NCBI GenBank assembly: GCA_937926205.1
Contig: CALEYL010000029.1
Span: forward strand, 1 to 6,449
Origin: an uncultured Saprospiraceae bacterium
GTDB lineage: Bacteria; Bacteroidota; Bacteroidia; Chitinophagales; Saprospiraceae
Reading direction: 5' to 3'
DNA length: 6,449 nt
Made by a program: the position numbers and the translations under genes. Shown here in pieces: positions 1 to 6,130 of this stretch. The first letter of the stretch is position 1, and each line of letters opens with the position of its first letter. The notes below the pieces were generated by a model. It searched no databases and was not told the origin of the DNA. It saw only the letters and a list, made by a program, of their open reading frames with translations.

Positions 1-80
1 ACGAGCTCTTCCTTCTTACAGGTAATGACCAGCGTGAGCAGACCCAAAAACAGGGCCATTTTTGTTAGGTTTAGTTTCAT
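1..80 (-). CDS. Lipoprotein, N-terminal fragment (runs off the left edge)
   Basis: Only the first 26 codons are inside the window. They read M-K-L-N-L-T-K, then a hydrophobic stretch (about residues 8-19), then T20-C21. This is a type II (lipoprotein) signal peptide with Cys21 as the likely lipidated residue. The next residues are K-K-E-E, which resembles the lysine/acid-rich lipoprotein export signal that in Bacteroidota directs lipoproteins to the outer face of the outer membrane. The start is the ATG at 80; upstream DNA is A-rich with no Shine-Dalgarno sequence. A 26-bp stretch shared with another element in this window begins 112 bp upstream. The mature function cannot be told from the fragment. 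The gene is separate from the four-gene cluster but in the same orientation. Confidence 0.72.
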   Translation of the reverse strand, partial: MKLNLTKMALFLGLLTLVITCKKEEL

Positions 81-109
81 TTTAATCGTGTTTATTTTTA
101 ATTCATATT

Positions 110-143
110 GGGGGGATTGTTAACTGAAGGGGGAGATTGTTGA
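110..143. repeat. Two-unit degenerate direct repeat in lipoprotein 5' leader
   Basis: The units are ggggggattgttaa (110-123) and gggggagattgttga (129-143), about 19 bp apart, in the untranslated leader of the lipoprotein gene. A related ggggattgttaa also occurs near 972-983, just past the stop codon of the DUF2063 gene. The function is unknown; the sites could bind a regulator or simply be low-complexity sequence. Confidence 0.35.
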
Positions 144-191
144 GGGTGCCTCATCTGTTGCGGGCAAGATGAGAATTATTGAATGAAGACA

Positions 192-293
192 AAAAGACAA
201 TTTTGGGAGATTATTCCCCAAAAAAAACAAAATATAATTTACAACTCATTAAATTACAATACCTTAATATAAAAATTTATTCCCGTATTTTTT
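192..293 (-). promoter_or_regulatory. Shared upstream element, copy A
   Basis: This AT-rich element lies upstream of the lipoprotein start. Its end nearest the gene contains aaaagacaattttggg (plus strand, 192-207), identical to copy B at 681-696 and followed in both by a near-match ending in ttattcc. The far end has attaaattacaat (248-260), identical to copy C at 6199-6211, followed by a ccttaata stretch shared with copy B. Distance from the near edge to the ATG is 112 bp. Position and orientation relative to the start codon match the other two copies, which suggests a common promoter/leader. No clear Bacteroidota -33/-7 pair (TTG and TAnnTTTG) could be assigned. Confidence 0.5.
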
Positions 294-359
294 ACAGATA
301 CATAGCGCCAAACTGATCGAAATATTTAAGTCGTGACAAACTGACGAGTTTTATCGCAG

Positions 360-382
360 GGGGTAATTTTTGAGATTACCCC
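360..382. repeat. Small perfect hairpin
   Basis: An 8-bp perfect stem (ggggtaat at 360-367, attacccc at 375-382) encloses a 7-nt loop. Neither strand has a T-run after the stem, so it does not look like an intrinsic terminator. It lies in the decayed intergenic region between copy A of the shared element and the broken lipoprotein start. Confidence 0.3.
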
Positions 383-525
383 TACGTCACTCCTCCATCT
401 GTGATCATAGAACCGATGAGTTTGGTTGATTGCATCGCAGCTTACGCGGATTTCATGTCAGAGGGCGGAATGATTAACTGCAAAAGAGATGATAAGCAGG
501 GGATACCAGACTACTTTTCGGGAGC

Positions 526-600
526 CTACTCAATTACGATTTCCTTTTGACAATTCAATAAACTCAAAAGAAGTGTTGTTTTTAATCAATTGTGTTTCAT
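526..600 (-). pseudogene. Decayed lipoprotein-like gene start
   Basis: An ATG at 600 reads M-K-H-N, then a stop. The same frame continues L-K-T-T-L-L-L-S-L-L-N-C-Q-K-E-I-V-I-E before another stop at 526-528. The stretch after the first stop is a convincing lipoprotein signal: a basic residue, a hydrophobic core, then a lipobox-like L-L-N-C followed by Q-K-E. It aligns loosely at DNA level with the intact lipoprotein start at 80 (shared atgaaac, then aaaa, then a Cys codon followed by lysine-rich codons). Copy B of the shared upstream element lies 81 bp upstream, as expected for a once-working paralog. The frame carries further stops down to a taa at 292-294, so the original end is unclear. 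Chance resemblance remains possible. Confidence 0.38.
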
Positions 601-680
601 ACTTTTTTATTTAAGGTTTAGTGTTTGTTCCAGTGCGTTAGATTTCCTAAGGGAAAAATGAAACTTTATTCCAAGGCATC

Positions 681-793
681 AAAAGACAATTTTGGGTAGT
701 TATTCCAATAAAAATAGCACATAAAAAATCTATTTACTGTATAAAATATTAATTTACAGCTCCTTAATACTATTACTTTATTCCATAATTTTA
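681..793 (-). promoter_or_regulatory. Shared upstream element, copy B
   Basis: The second copy shares the identical 16-mer aaaagacaattttggg at 681-696 with copy A, followed by ttattcc (700-706). At the far side, aatttacagctccttaata and ttattcc (778-784) match the corresponding parts of copy A with small changes. On the minus strand it lies upstream of the broken lipoprotein-like start at 600. That it is kept in front of a dead gene suggests the gene and its leader were duplicated together, or that the element is itself a dispersed repeat. Confidence 0.5.
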
Positions 794-800
794 GGTATGA

Positions 801-993
801 TAAATACAAAACTACTTAGGTTACTGAAATCACTGGATGCCCTTGCTACGGAAAAGGTTTTTCATGATAACTGAGTTTTAGTTTTGCTTTTCGGTGTGCC
901 TTTGCAGAGGACCGCCACGAGGCGCGAAACTACCCGCTCTCAGTATTCAAATAGTAGGACTTAGTATTCATGGGGATTGTTAAGTTTTCTTTC
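801..993. other. Intergenic stretch downstream of the cluster, no gene seen
   Basis: This stretch follows the stop codon of the DUF2063 gene. No open frame with family resemblance and no convincing stem plus T-run terminator was found on either strand. It contains a direct repeat (tcagtattc at 940-948, ttagtattc at 961-969) and a GC-richer patch around 905-935 that is unlike the surrounding AT-rich DNA. A weak gaaaa/ttttc stem at 851-863 is too short to call a terminator. Confidence 0.4.
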
Positions 994-1890
994 TTAGTTA
1001 TTGCCGCTGCAGTTTCCTGCAATTACCTCCTGAAAGAAACCTTCATCGGCTAGTGTACATAGGCTTGACCGAATAGCTATCAAAGAAGCCTCAGGGGGCC
1101 CCTTCAATTCGTCAGGAAGTTGAACGATAGCTTCAGGTATGCTATGGCCCGCACAGATCGAATGGAGTAGGTTGTAATCAAGCTGGGAAAGCTTTAAAAA
1201 ACGCATCTTATAATGCTGTCGGGTAAGTGCTATAAAAGTCGGCTGGGGCGCTGGTAATTGCCCAGGTGCTAGACCTTTTCGGACAGCCATCAAATATTCA
1301 TGCACAGGTTGCTGAAATGCAAATAGGCGAAGGCAATGTGCAGGAATTAGCTTTAGATTCCCAAACAGATCGGGTCCTAACCTTAAAATATGATCTGCAT
1401 TGGGCAATGTATCTTTTTCATGACCTGGGCCATCATAAACTTCCATATATGCCCGCTCCAGCATAGCTAGTTCAAGGATGAAACAAATCCAATCCACGGC
1501 TGTAGCTCCCGAAGTTTCCTGATTAGGTTGGGTTCGCGCCAGATAGGCGGGAAATTGAGCTCCTAGTTGGTGCAGTGTATAGGATCGTGAGGGATGGTAC
1601 TGTAAATAATCTACAACAAAGGCATTGAAAAGATCTGTTCCTAAGAAGTGCTTCAAAGCTGGATATTCTGCACTGAAACATTCCAATAGCCTGGCATAAT
1701 AAGCACGTTGGTAAATGGACAAACGTTCTTCACTGCTAAGCTTGTCAGAGGGGTTAATGATCTCTTTGAAAGAACCCTCTAGGAAGTGTTTAGCGACCTG
1801 GGTATTGGCGCCCGAATAAACACCTTTTGGATGGGTAATTACAGCGACCATCCATGCGGTAAGTTTTTTATAATAATCGTTCTCGTTCAT
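994..1890 (-). CDS. DUF2063 (BufC/HvfC-type) partner protein of the MNIO enzyme
   Basis: This 298-residue protein carries the hallmarks of the DUF2063 N-terminal domain: the helix E-R-L-S-I-Y-Q-R-A-Y-Y-A-R-L (55-68), then E-Y-P-A-L-K (75-80), L-G-T-D-L-F (83-88), Y-H-P-S-R-S (98-103) and L-G-A-Q-F-P-A-Y-L (109-117). A second conserved block, E-L-A-M-L-E-R-A-Y (140-148) with D-G-P (153-155), follows. The C-terminal part (about 165-290) is the more variable region. The family was once labelled 'putative DNA-binding', but it is consistently encoded beside DUF692 enzymes and is thought to help present the precursor peptide. The start overlaps the DUF692 stop as ATGA (4 bp), indicating translational coupling. 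It is the last gene of the cluster. No signal peptide or membrane segment is visible. I infer that it recognises the tail of the ferritin-fold protein. Confidence 0.9.
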   Translation of the reverse strand: MNENDYYKKLTAWMVAVITHPKGVYSGANTQVAKHFLEGSFKEIINPSDKLSSEERLSIYQRAYYARLLECFSAEYPALKHFLGTDLFNAFVVDYLQYHPSRSYTLHQLGAQFPAYLARTQPNQETSGATAVDWICFILELAMLERAYMEVYDGPGHEKDTLPNADHILRLGPDLFGNLKLIPAHCLRLFAFQQPVHEYLMAVRKGLAPGQLPAPQPTFIALTRQHYKMRFLKLSQLDYNLLHSICAGHSIPEAIVQLPDELKGPPEASLIAIRSSLCTLADEGFFQEVIAGNCSGNN

Positions 1891-2819
1891 TCCATTTCCG
1901 GTATGCTCAGGTGCAAGGGGTGTGGGATGGTCTCAGTGGCCTGTTCCTTTGCCTTTTTATTGTGAAAGGTAATACTCCCGACGGCGCCGCTCATAAAGTT
2001 TTTTGCTTTGTGTAATTCCTCTAATAATACTGGAAAGGCCGGGATTTTTGCATCCCATTCCAGGAGGGTAGACACGCCGCCTGTAAGTTGATAGGCTAGT
2101 CGATAAAGCTCCCAGACTCCCATATCTACTGAATGGTCGTGCGTATCTACAATATGAGTATCACAATGACTGTGCCCGGCAATATGGAATTGGACAATAC
2201 GATCATGGGGCAAAGATCGAATATATTGTAGGGGATCGAAATTATGATTAAAGGCCGACACAAATACATTGTTTACATCCAGGAGCAGACCACAATTGGC
2301 CTCAATGGCCATGAATCGCAGAAAATCCCATTCATTCATAGTATCTGCCGTAAAACTTACATAAGAGCTGGGATTTTCCAGTATCAGAGGCCTTTCTAAA
2401 AAATCCTGTACCTCTTTAATTCGCTTTACGATGTGCTTCAATACCGTTTCATTGAGGCTTACAGGAAGTAGATCATGGGTATTTATCCCCAAAACCCCTG
2501 TCCAGCAAAGATGGTCGGAGATCCACTTGGGCTGGATCTCCGATGCCAGTTTTTTGACCTTAGCAAGGTATGCAAAATTTAGAGGGTCGGTACTGCCAAT
2601 TGAAAGAGAAACACCATGCATCACAATGGGATATCGCTGGGCAATGAGATCCAAAACCTGGCGGGGCCACCCTTTTGAATCAATAAAATTTTCCGTAATA
2701 ATTTCAAACCAATCCACTGACGGCCACTGCTTCAGAATATAGTCAAAATGGACATTTCTCAGCCCTAGCCCTAAACCTAAATGAGGCAATCCTAATCTTG
2801 GCATATTATTCTTATTCAT
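1887..2819 (-). CDS. DUF692 multinuclear non-heme iron oxidative enzyme (MNIO; MbnB/TglH/ChrH/BufB family)
   Basis: This 310-residue TIM-barrel enzyme belongs to the family that uses an iron cluster and O2 to rearrange cysteines in ribosomal peptides, giving for example oxazolone-thioamides or thiooxazoles. The family start G-L-G-L-R is at 17-21. F-E-I-I-T-E-N-F (38-45), M-H-G-V-S-L-S (67-73), S-D-H-L-C-W (101-106), L-E-N-P-S-S-Y (147-153), L-D-V-N-N (180-184), F-H-I-A-G-H (211-216), D-T-H-D (225-228) and L-E-W-D (253-256) follow. All positions expected to hold the iron-binding His, Asp and Glu residues are therefore present, and the enzyme looks active. The length is close to normal. The start overlaps the 3' end of the ferritin-fold gene by 8 bp. 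Met6 (codon at 2802-2804) is an alternative start, since residues 1-5 are not family-like. The extra L-G-L-P-H before L-G-L-G-L-G-L-R looks like a small internal duplication. The exact product is unknown. Confidence 0.93.
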   Translation of the reverse strand: MNKNNMPRLGLPHLGLGLGLRNVHFDYILKQWPSVDWFEIITENFIDSKGWPRQVLDLIAQRYPIVMHGVSLSIGSTDPLNFAYLAKVKKLASEIQPKWISDHLCWTGVLGINTHDLLPVSLNETVLKHIVKRIKEVQDFLERPLILENPSSYVSFTADTMNEWDFLRFMAIEANCGLLLDVNNVFVSAFNHNFDPLQYIRSLPHDRIVQFHIAGHSHCDTHIVDTHDHSVDMGVWELYRLAYQLTGGVSTLLEWDAKIPAFPVLLEELHKAKNFMSGAVGSITFHNKKAKEQATETIPHPLHLSIPEME

Positions 2820-4968
2820 CGTTATCGTCTACTTTGAAAGGCGTCCTGTAACGTTCAATATAATCTGAAGGTTGAACATCAATGCCTTTTTCGTATTTGC
2901 ATTCATAATCAAATAATAAGCGAGCAAACTCCCAAACATAGCCCTGGGCCTGGTTGTAAATATCGGGTTTACCACCTAAGTTTTCATACGCAGTATTATA
3001 GCCATGTGTATTGTGAGTGCCGGGTAGAATCGGGCTACCGCAAGCAGAATCCGAATCGGGGTTAGGCATCCAATACCCATCGATCTTTATCTGTCCGGGG
3101 AAACAGTTTTGACCCGGTTTATTTTGAGAAGTAGGATATCCGTATGAAAACCCACAACCACCCTGGCCTTTGCAGTGATTCTGTTGAGCACAAACATGAG
3201 GATCGGCAGTAGCGCATTTACCTACCCCTGGTGCTATTGCTTTTCCGGTAATATCTTGTCCTTTGCAGGCATTTAATCCATAACAAACATGTTGTGGATA
3301 GCGCTCGCCATCCTTTTTCGGAGGAGCATTGCCTTTAACAAATTTAAGTCGATCAGAGAGGAACAACAGATCAGCAGCCAAGGCTTCCATTAAGAGTTTT
3401 TTCAAAGAATAGTACGGATAACCATGCCTGGCCTCCGGATTACCAGAAGTCAGGGGTACATCGTAATAGGAGGGGCGTATCCAAATTAACAATTTGGATG
3501 GCTCAGGATGTTTTTCTACGAGAGCGATGGCCTGGTCGGATAATTTTTTAAGTTTATTTGATAAATACTCCCAATTGAGGTCCTCTGTACTTGGAGTATG
3601 TACAAATCCAGGTCCGGCAGTCCTAGGTGGGTAAAATCCCTCAGAGGCCGGTAATTGGGTAAGTGCATTGGCAAGGGGCGACATCAGGTAGACCATTGAA
3701 CGGATAGAGGCTTGTATCAAAGTCGTTTTTTCATAGGTTCTGACCTTAAAATAATCTTCATCGCTTTGTTCGGGCTCTTGCTGAGTGGTATCCGAGGGCG
3801 TGCCGAATCCAGCTACCAATAGATCAATCATCACACCATATAAATTATTGAACAAGTCTGCCACATCCCTGGTAAAATCAATTGTAGTAATATGTACATG
3901 TCGCTCACAAGCAGGATCTCCATTACAAGGATCTTCATTCAATGGATTTTCGCCTACATATCGTACAAAAAACTCCCAGTTTGAACATTGATCTATCCCA
4001 ATAACTGGCTGACTTTGGCCTTGCAAAGGCCCTCCATGCAATATTGCCTTAAAGGTTTTTTCGTGAGATGGGGATCCTATTTTCGGAAAACTGTCATAGT
4101 CTATTTTTTCTCCCTTTATGCTACTGCATAAGTCTTTCATAAACTTTTCCCAATGGTCGCTTTCTCCACTCCCTTCACCTTGAAGAATGATAGTATTTAT
4201 CGCAATCAGCGCAGATTTCAGGTCCGTTACAGGGGTGAGCAGAGGAACATTCTTTTCCTTTCCTTCGCTATTTTTAACAACGGCTGGAGGGTAGTTAAAT
4301 AAACCCGTAACTTCAAGATCGGTAACTTGTTTGGCTTTATCTCCGGAAAAAAGACTTTTGTTATTTTGAAGAACAAAACCCCTTGCAATCGCCTTATAGA
4401 GCTCTACCAAGGGACTATCTTGCATTTCGACAAATCCTGGAACCAGTTCTACCATTTTATGGTCTCTTTTCGGCGAATCGCCCCACGGAGATCCGGGAAA
4501 GCTTGAGCTATTTGGGTGTTCATATGCCTCAAACCAGGCATAGCGCTCAATAGTTTCTTTGGAAAAAGGCCATAAGCTGAGGTATGCCCCTCCATGGTAT
4601 CCAAAATTATGTTCCATTTGTGCCGGCGTAATTGGAAAATTGAGTTCCCCACGTCGAAACTCCGGAACACCGTCAATAGCAGCAACCATATTACAGGCCA
4701 AAGCCAGGTGCAACATCTCCTGGGTAGCGATGTCAGTTATCAGTCTGTTCCAGGTTTTTGCTGCCCCAAGTGTTCTATTAAGCGCTGCAAGCTCTTTAGG
4801 ATCAATATTAGGGTATGCAGGGTCCACTTCACTAAGGTCTTGCTTTAGGGTATAAGCAGTGAACAGATAAGCACAAAGTAAGGAATGTTCTAAAGCAGCT
4901 GCTTGAAGTAAATAATCTTGTAATTGCTTTTTTGTGGTTGGCGTGAGAACAGCCATGGAGGTTGCCAT
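2812..4968 (-). CDS. VioB-like ferritin-fold protein with cysteine-rich CKGQ-type C-terminal tail
   Basis: The N-terminal domain (about 10-285) matches the ferritin-like family of iminophenyl-pyruvate dimer synthases (VioB, RebD, StaD). Likely di-metal ligands are E27 with H28, E84-M-L-H87, E265 in Q-G-E-G, and H272/E274 in S-D-H-W-E-K-F. The middle part (about 330-480) continues the VioB-like pattern, with D-L-F-N-N-L-Y-G near 377 and T-A-G-P-G-F at 450-455; it also has a C348/C354 pair. The C-terminal tail (about 555-695) is distinct: Cys at 562, 568, 585, 593, 599, 605, 622, 643 and 690. It includes C-Y-G-L-N-A-C-K-G-Q, K-C-A-T-A and H-C-K-G-Q-G-G-C-G, then V-W-E-F-A-R-L-L-F near the end. 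Such motifs resemble those of bufferin-type MNIO substrates. Genes for an MNIO and its partner follow directly and overlap. There are no violacein or indolocarbazole genes here, so the VioB reaction itself should not be assumed. No signal peptide is seen. ATG 4968 is taken as the start; Met5 is possible. Confidence 0.85.
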   Translation of the reverse strand: MATSMAVLTPTTKKQLQDYLLQAAALEHSLLCAYLFTAYTLKQDLSEVDPAYPNIDPKELAALNRTLGAAKTWNRLITDIATQEMLHLALACNMVAAIDGVPEFRRGELNFPITPAQMEHNFGYHGGAYLSLWPFSKETIERYAWFEAYEHPNSSSFPGSPWGDSPKRDHKMVELVPGFVEMQDSPLVELYKAIARGFVLQNNKSLFSGDKAKQVTDLEVTGLFNYPPAVVKNSEGKEKNVPLLTPVTDLKSALIAINTIILQGEGSGESDHWEKFMKDLCSSIKGEKIDYDSFPKIGSPSHEKTFKAILHGGPLQGQSQPVIGIDQCSNWEFFVRYVGENPLNEDPCNGDPACERHVHITTIDFTRDVADLFNNLYGVMIDLLVAGFGTPSDTTQQEPEQSDEDYFKVRTYEKTTLIQASIRSMVYLMSPLANALTQLPASEGFYPPRTAGPGFVHTPSTEDLNWEYLSNKLKKLSDQAIALVEKHPEPSKLLIWIRPSYYDVPLTSGNPEARHGYPYYSLKKLLMEALAADLLFLSDRLKFVKGNAPPKKDGERYPQHVCYGLNACKGQDITGKAIAPGVGKCATADPHVCAQQNHCKGQGGCGFSYGYPTSQNKPGQNCFPGQIKIDGYWMPNPDSDSACGSPILPGTHNTHGYNTAYENLGGKPDIYNQAQGYVWEFARLLFDYECKYEKGIDVQPSDYIERYRTPFKVDDNDE
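3154..3285 (-). other. Segment encoding the densest cysteine cluster: candidate MNIO modification site
   Basis: This stretch encodes residues 562-605 of the ferritin-fold protein and carries six of the nine tail cysteines, at 562, 568, 585, 593, 599 and 605. Two C-K-G-Q units (568-571 and 599-602) are each preceded by an Asn or Asn-His, and there is a K-C-A-T-A unit. The C-Y-G start and K-C-A unit recall DUF2282-type bufferin precursors. It is rich in Gly, Gln and Asn and poor in hydrophobic residues, so it is probably flexible. That it is the substrate of the neighbouring DUF692 enzyme is inference from motif style and gene order. An alternative is a plain zinc-, copper- or iron-binding tail. 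Confidence 0.6.
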
Positions 4969-5024
4969 AAACTCGGGTTTATAGGTGTAGAGAAGAGTAG
5001 GTTCAAATTATAAATAATAATACA

Positions 5025-6038
5025 TCAATCAATTTTATACATCGTATTTACACCAAAGTGTGGCCAGACTATTGGCAGATCAGGTTTCTTACTTTCCGGA
5101 AATACGATACTGATATTTTGTGAATATTGCAATTGAAGTTGCTCTTTTCCATCATTGGTTTTATATTTTGAAATCCAGTAATCAACAGTCATTTTGGTGG
5201 TGTCAAGTTTGGTGCCATCCAATCCTCCACCAAGAAATGGTATACTCAACAATCCTCCAGTTCCATTTTCAGTGGAAAGATTCAAATGATTGGAACTAAT
5301 AAATTCTTTTGATCCATTGGCCTGGCCGAGGATTTTATTTGGTTGAGATTGGTAAAATCCAGTAAAGAGATCAGGAATAGGATTATATTGCCCTTCCCCA
5401 TAACCATTACCTAATTCCTTCGCCCTAGCAGGGTCTACCGTAAATGGCTTAGCACTCACATTTTGATCAATATCAGGTGATGTTGTTGCCTTAGCCCCAC
5501 CCAGGCAAAGCATGGCATTCCCATGCGGGATGGTACCCATCCTTGCTATTTGCAATTCCTGATCACCATACATGTTGAAATTTGAAATATTAAGAATCAT
5601 ACCTTGCTCTGCATGTATGGCTTGACCTTCCGGAAAACCTCTTTCCTTAAAAAAATTCTCTATATCCTTTTTATATTTTTCATTTGCGCCGTATGCGCCT
5701 GCACTTTTTATTCTTTGTTCATATAAAATAGCCCCTACTTGTTGTATTTCCTCTGGATTACCTCCCAAAAATTGCCCTCTGTTTAAGGTAACAGAGATGG
5801 GTTCAAAAGTGGTTGTTTCAATATAAGGAATCACTTCAAGAATAAAGCCCGGGGCTTGAAAAAGATTTGGGTATTCAGGAGTTACCGGCCCGGGAACAGC
5901 GATGATGTTCCAGCCCTGGCCAGGATGATTGGTCCATTTACCTACCATGTCGAATAATGGACCAAGAAGGGTCTGTGCCTCTCCATCAGTTATAGAGAGT
6001 TTTTTGAATGGCGGGAATAAAGGGTTTTGAATGCTCAT
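5025..6038 (-). CDS. Heme-binding-type beta-barrel (FABP-like) protein
   Basis: I recognise the pattern of proteins usually annotated as 'heme-binding protein' with a lipocalin/FABP-like barrel. The features are L-L-G-P-L-F-D-M-V-G-K-W (24-35) at the start of the barrel, then M-G-T-I-P-H-G-N (167-174), G-G-L-L-S-I-P-F-L in the third quarter, E-Q-L-Q-L-Q-Y-S-Q (299-307), and W-P-H-F-G-V (325-330) close to the end. His172 and His327 are the conserved histidines and candidate ligands. The 337-residue length fits the family. No signal peptide or membrane segment is seen, so it is probably cytosolic. The true ligand and role are not established. The gene is first in the cluster, 56 bp before the ferritin-fold gene, with copy C of the shared element upstream. 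ATG 6038 is preceded by A-rich DNA without a Shine-Dalgarno sequence. Confidence 0.72.
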   Translation of the reverse strand: MSIQNPLFPPFKKLSITDGEAQTLLGPLFDMVGKWTNHPGQGWNIIAVPGPVTPEYPNLFQAPGFILEVIPYIETTTFEPISVTLNRGQFLGGNPEEIQQVGAILYEQRIKSAGAYGANEKYKKDIENFFKERGFPEGQAIHAEQGMILNISNFNMYGDQELQIARMGTIPHGNAMLCLGGAKATTSPDIDQNVSAKPFTVDPARAKELGNGYGEGQYNPIPDLFTGFYQSQPNKILGQANGSKEFISSNHLNLSTENGTGGLLSIPFLGGGLDGTKLDTTKMTVDYWISKYKTNDGKEQLQLQYSQNISIVFPESKKPDLPIVWPHFGVNTMYKID

Positions 6039-6130
6039 TGTTTATGTTTTTAAAAGTTTGTAATATTTTCAATCAAGAAGTATGTTTCGAATATTACCTC
6101 TTACAATTTCAATCCTTTCCCTTTTTCTTC

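Noticed and set aside
851..863. Intrinsic terminator after the DUF2063 gene
   Set aside because: The stem is only 5 bp and A/T-rich, and it is about 130 bp beyond the stop codon.
1266..1466. Plus-strand open frame opposite the DUF2063 gene
   Set aside because: It lies wholly inside a well-supported minus-strand gene, has no family-like motif, and has no operon context.
2431..2742. Plus-strand 103-codon frame opposite the DUF692 gene
   Set aside because: It is antisense to conserved MNIO motifs, so its length is explained by the codon use of the real gene.
3785..3991. Plus-strand open frame opposite the ferritin-fold gene
   Set aside because: Antisense shadow with no recognisable domain or start context.
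4449..4685. Minus-strand frame inside the ferritin-fold gene in another phase
   Set aside because: It overlaps the conserved ferritin domain in the true frame and has no independent support.
4559..4855. Two overlapping plus-strand frames (starts 4559 and 4594)
   Set aside because: Both lie antisense to the N-terminal ferritin helices; their apparent Cys content comes from antisense codons.
4990..5035. Internal promoter between the heme-binding-type and ferritin-fold genes (an ATAATTTG box on the minus strand)
   Set aside because: It differs from the Bacteroidota -7 consensus, and the upstream TTG is only about 14 bp away instead of about 19, so it is not supported.
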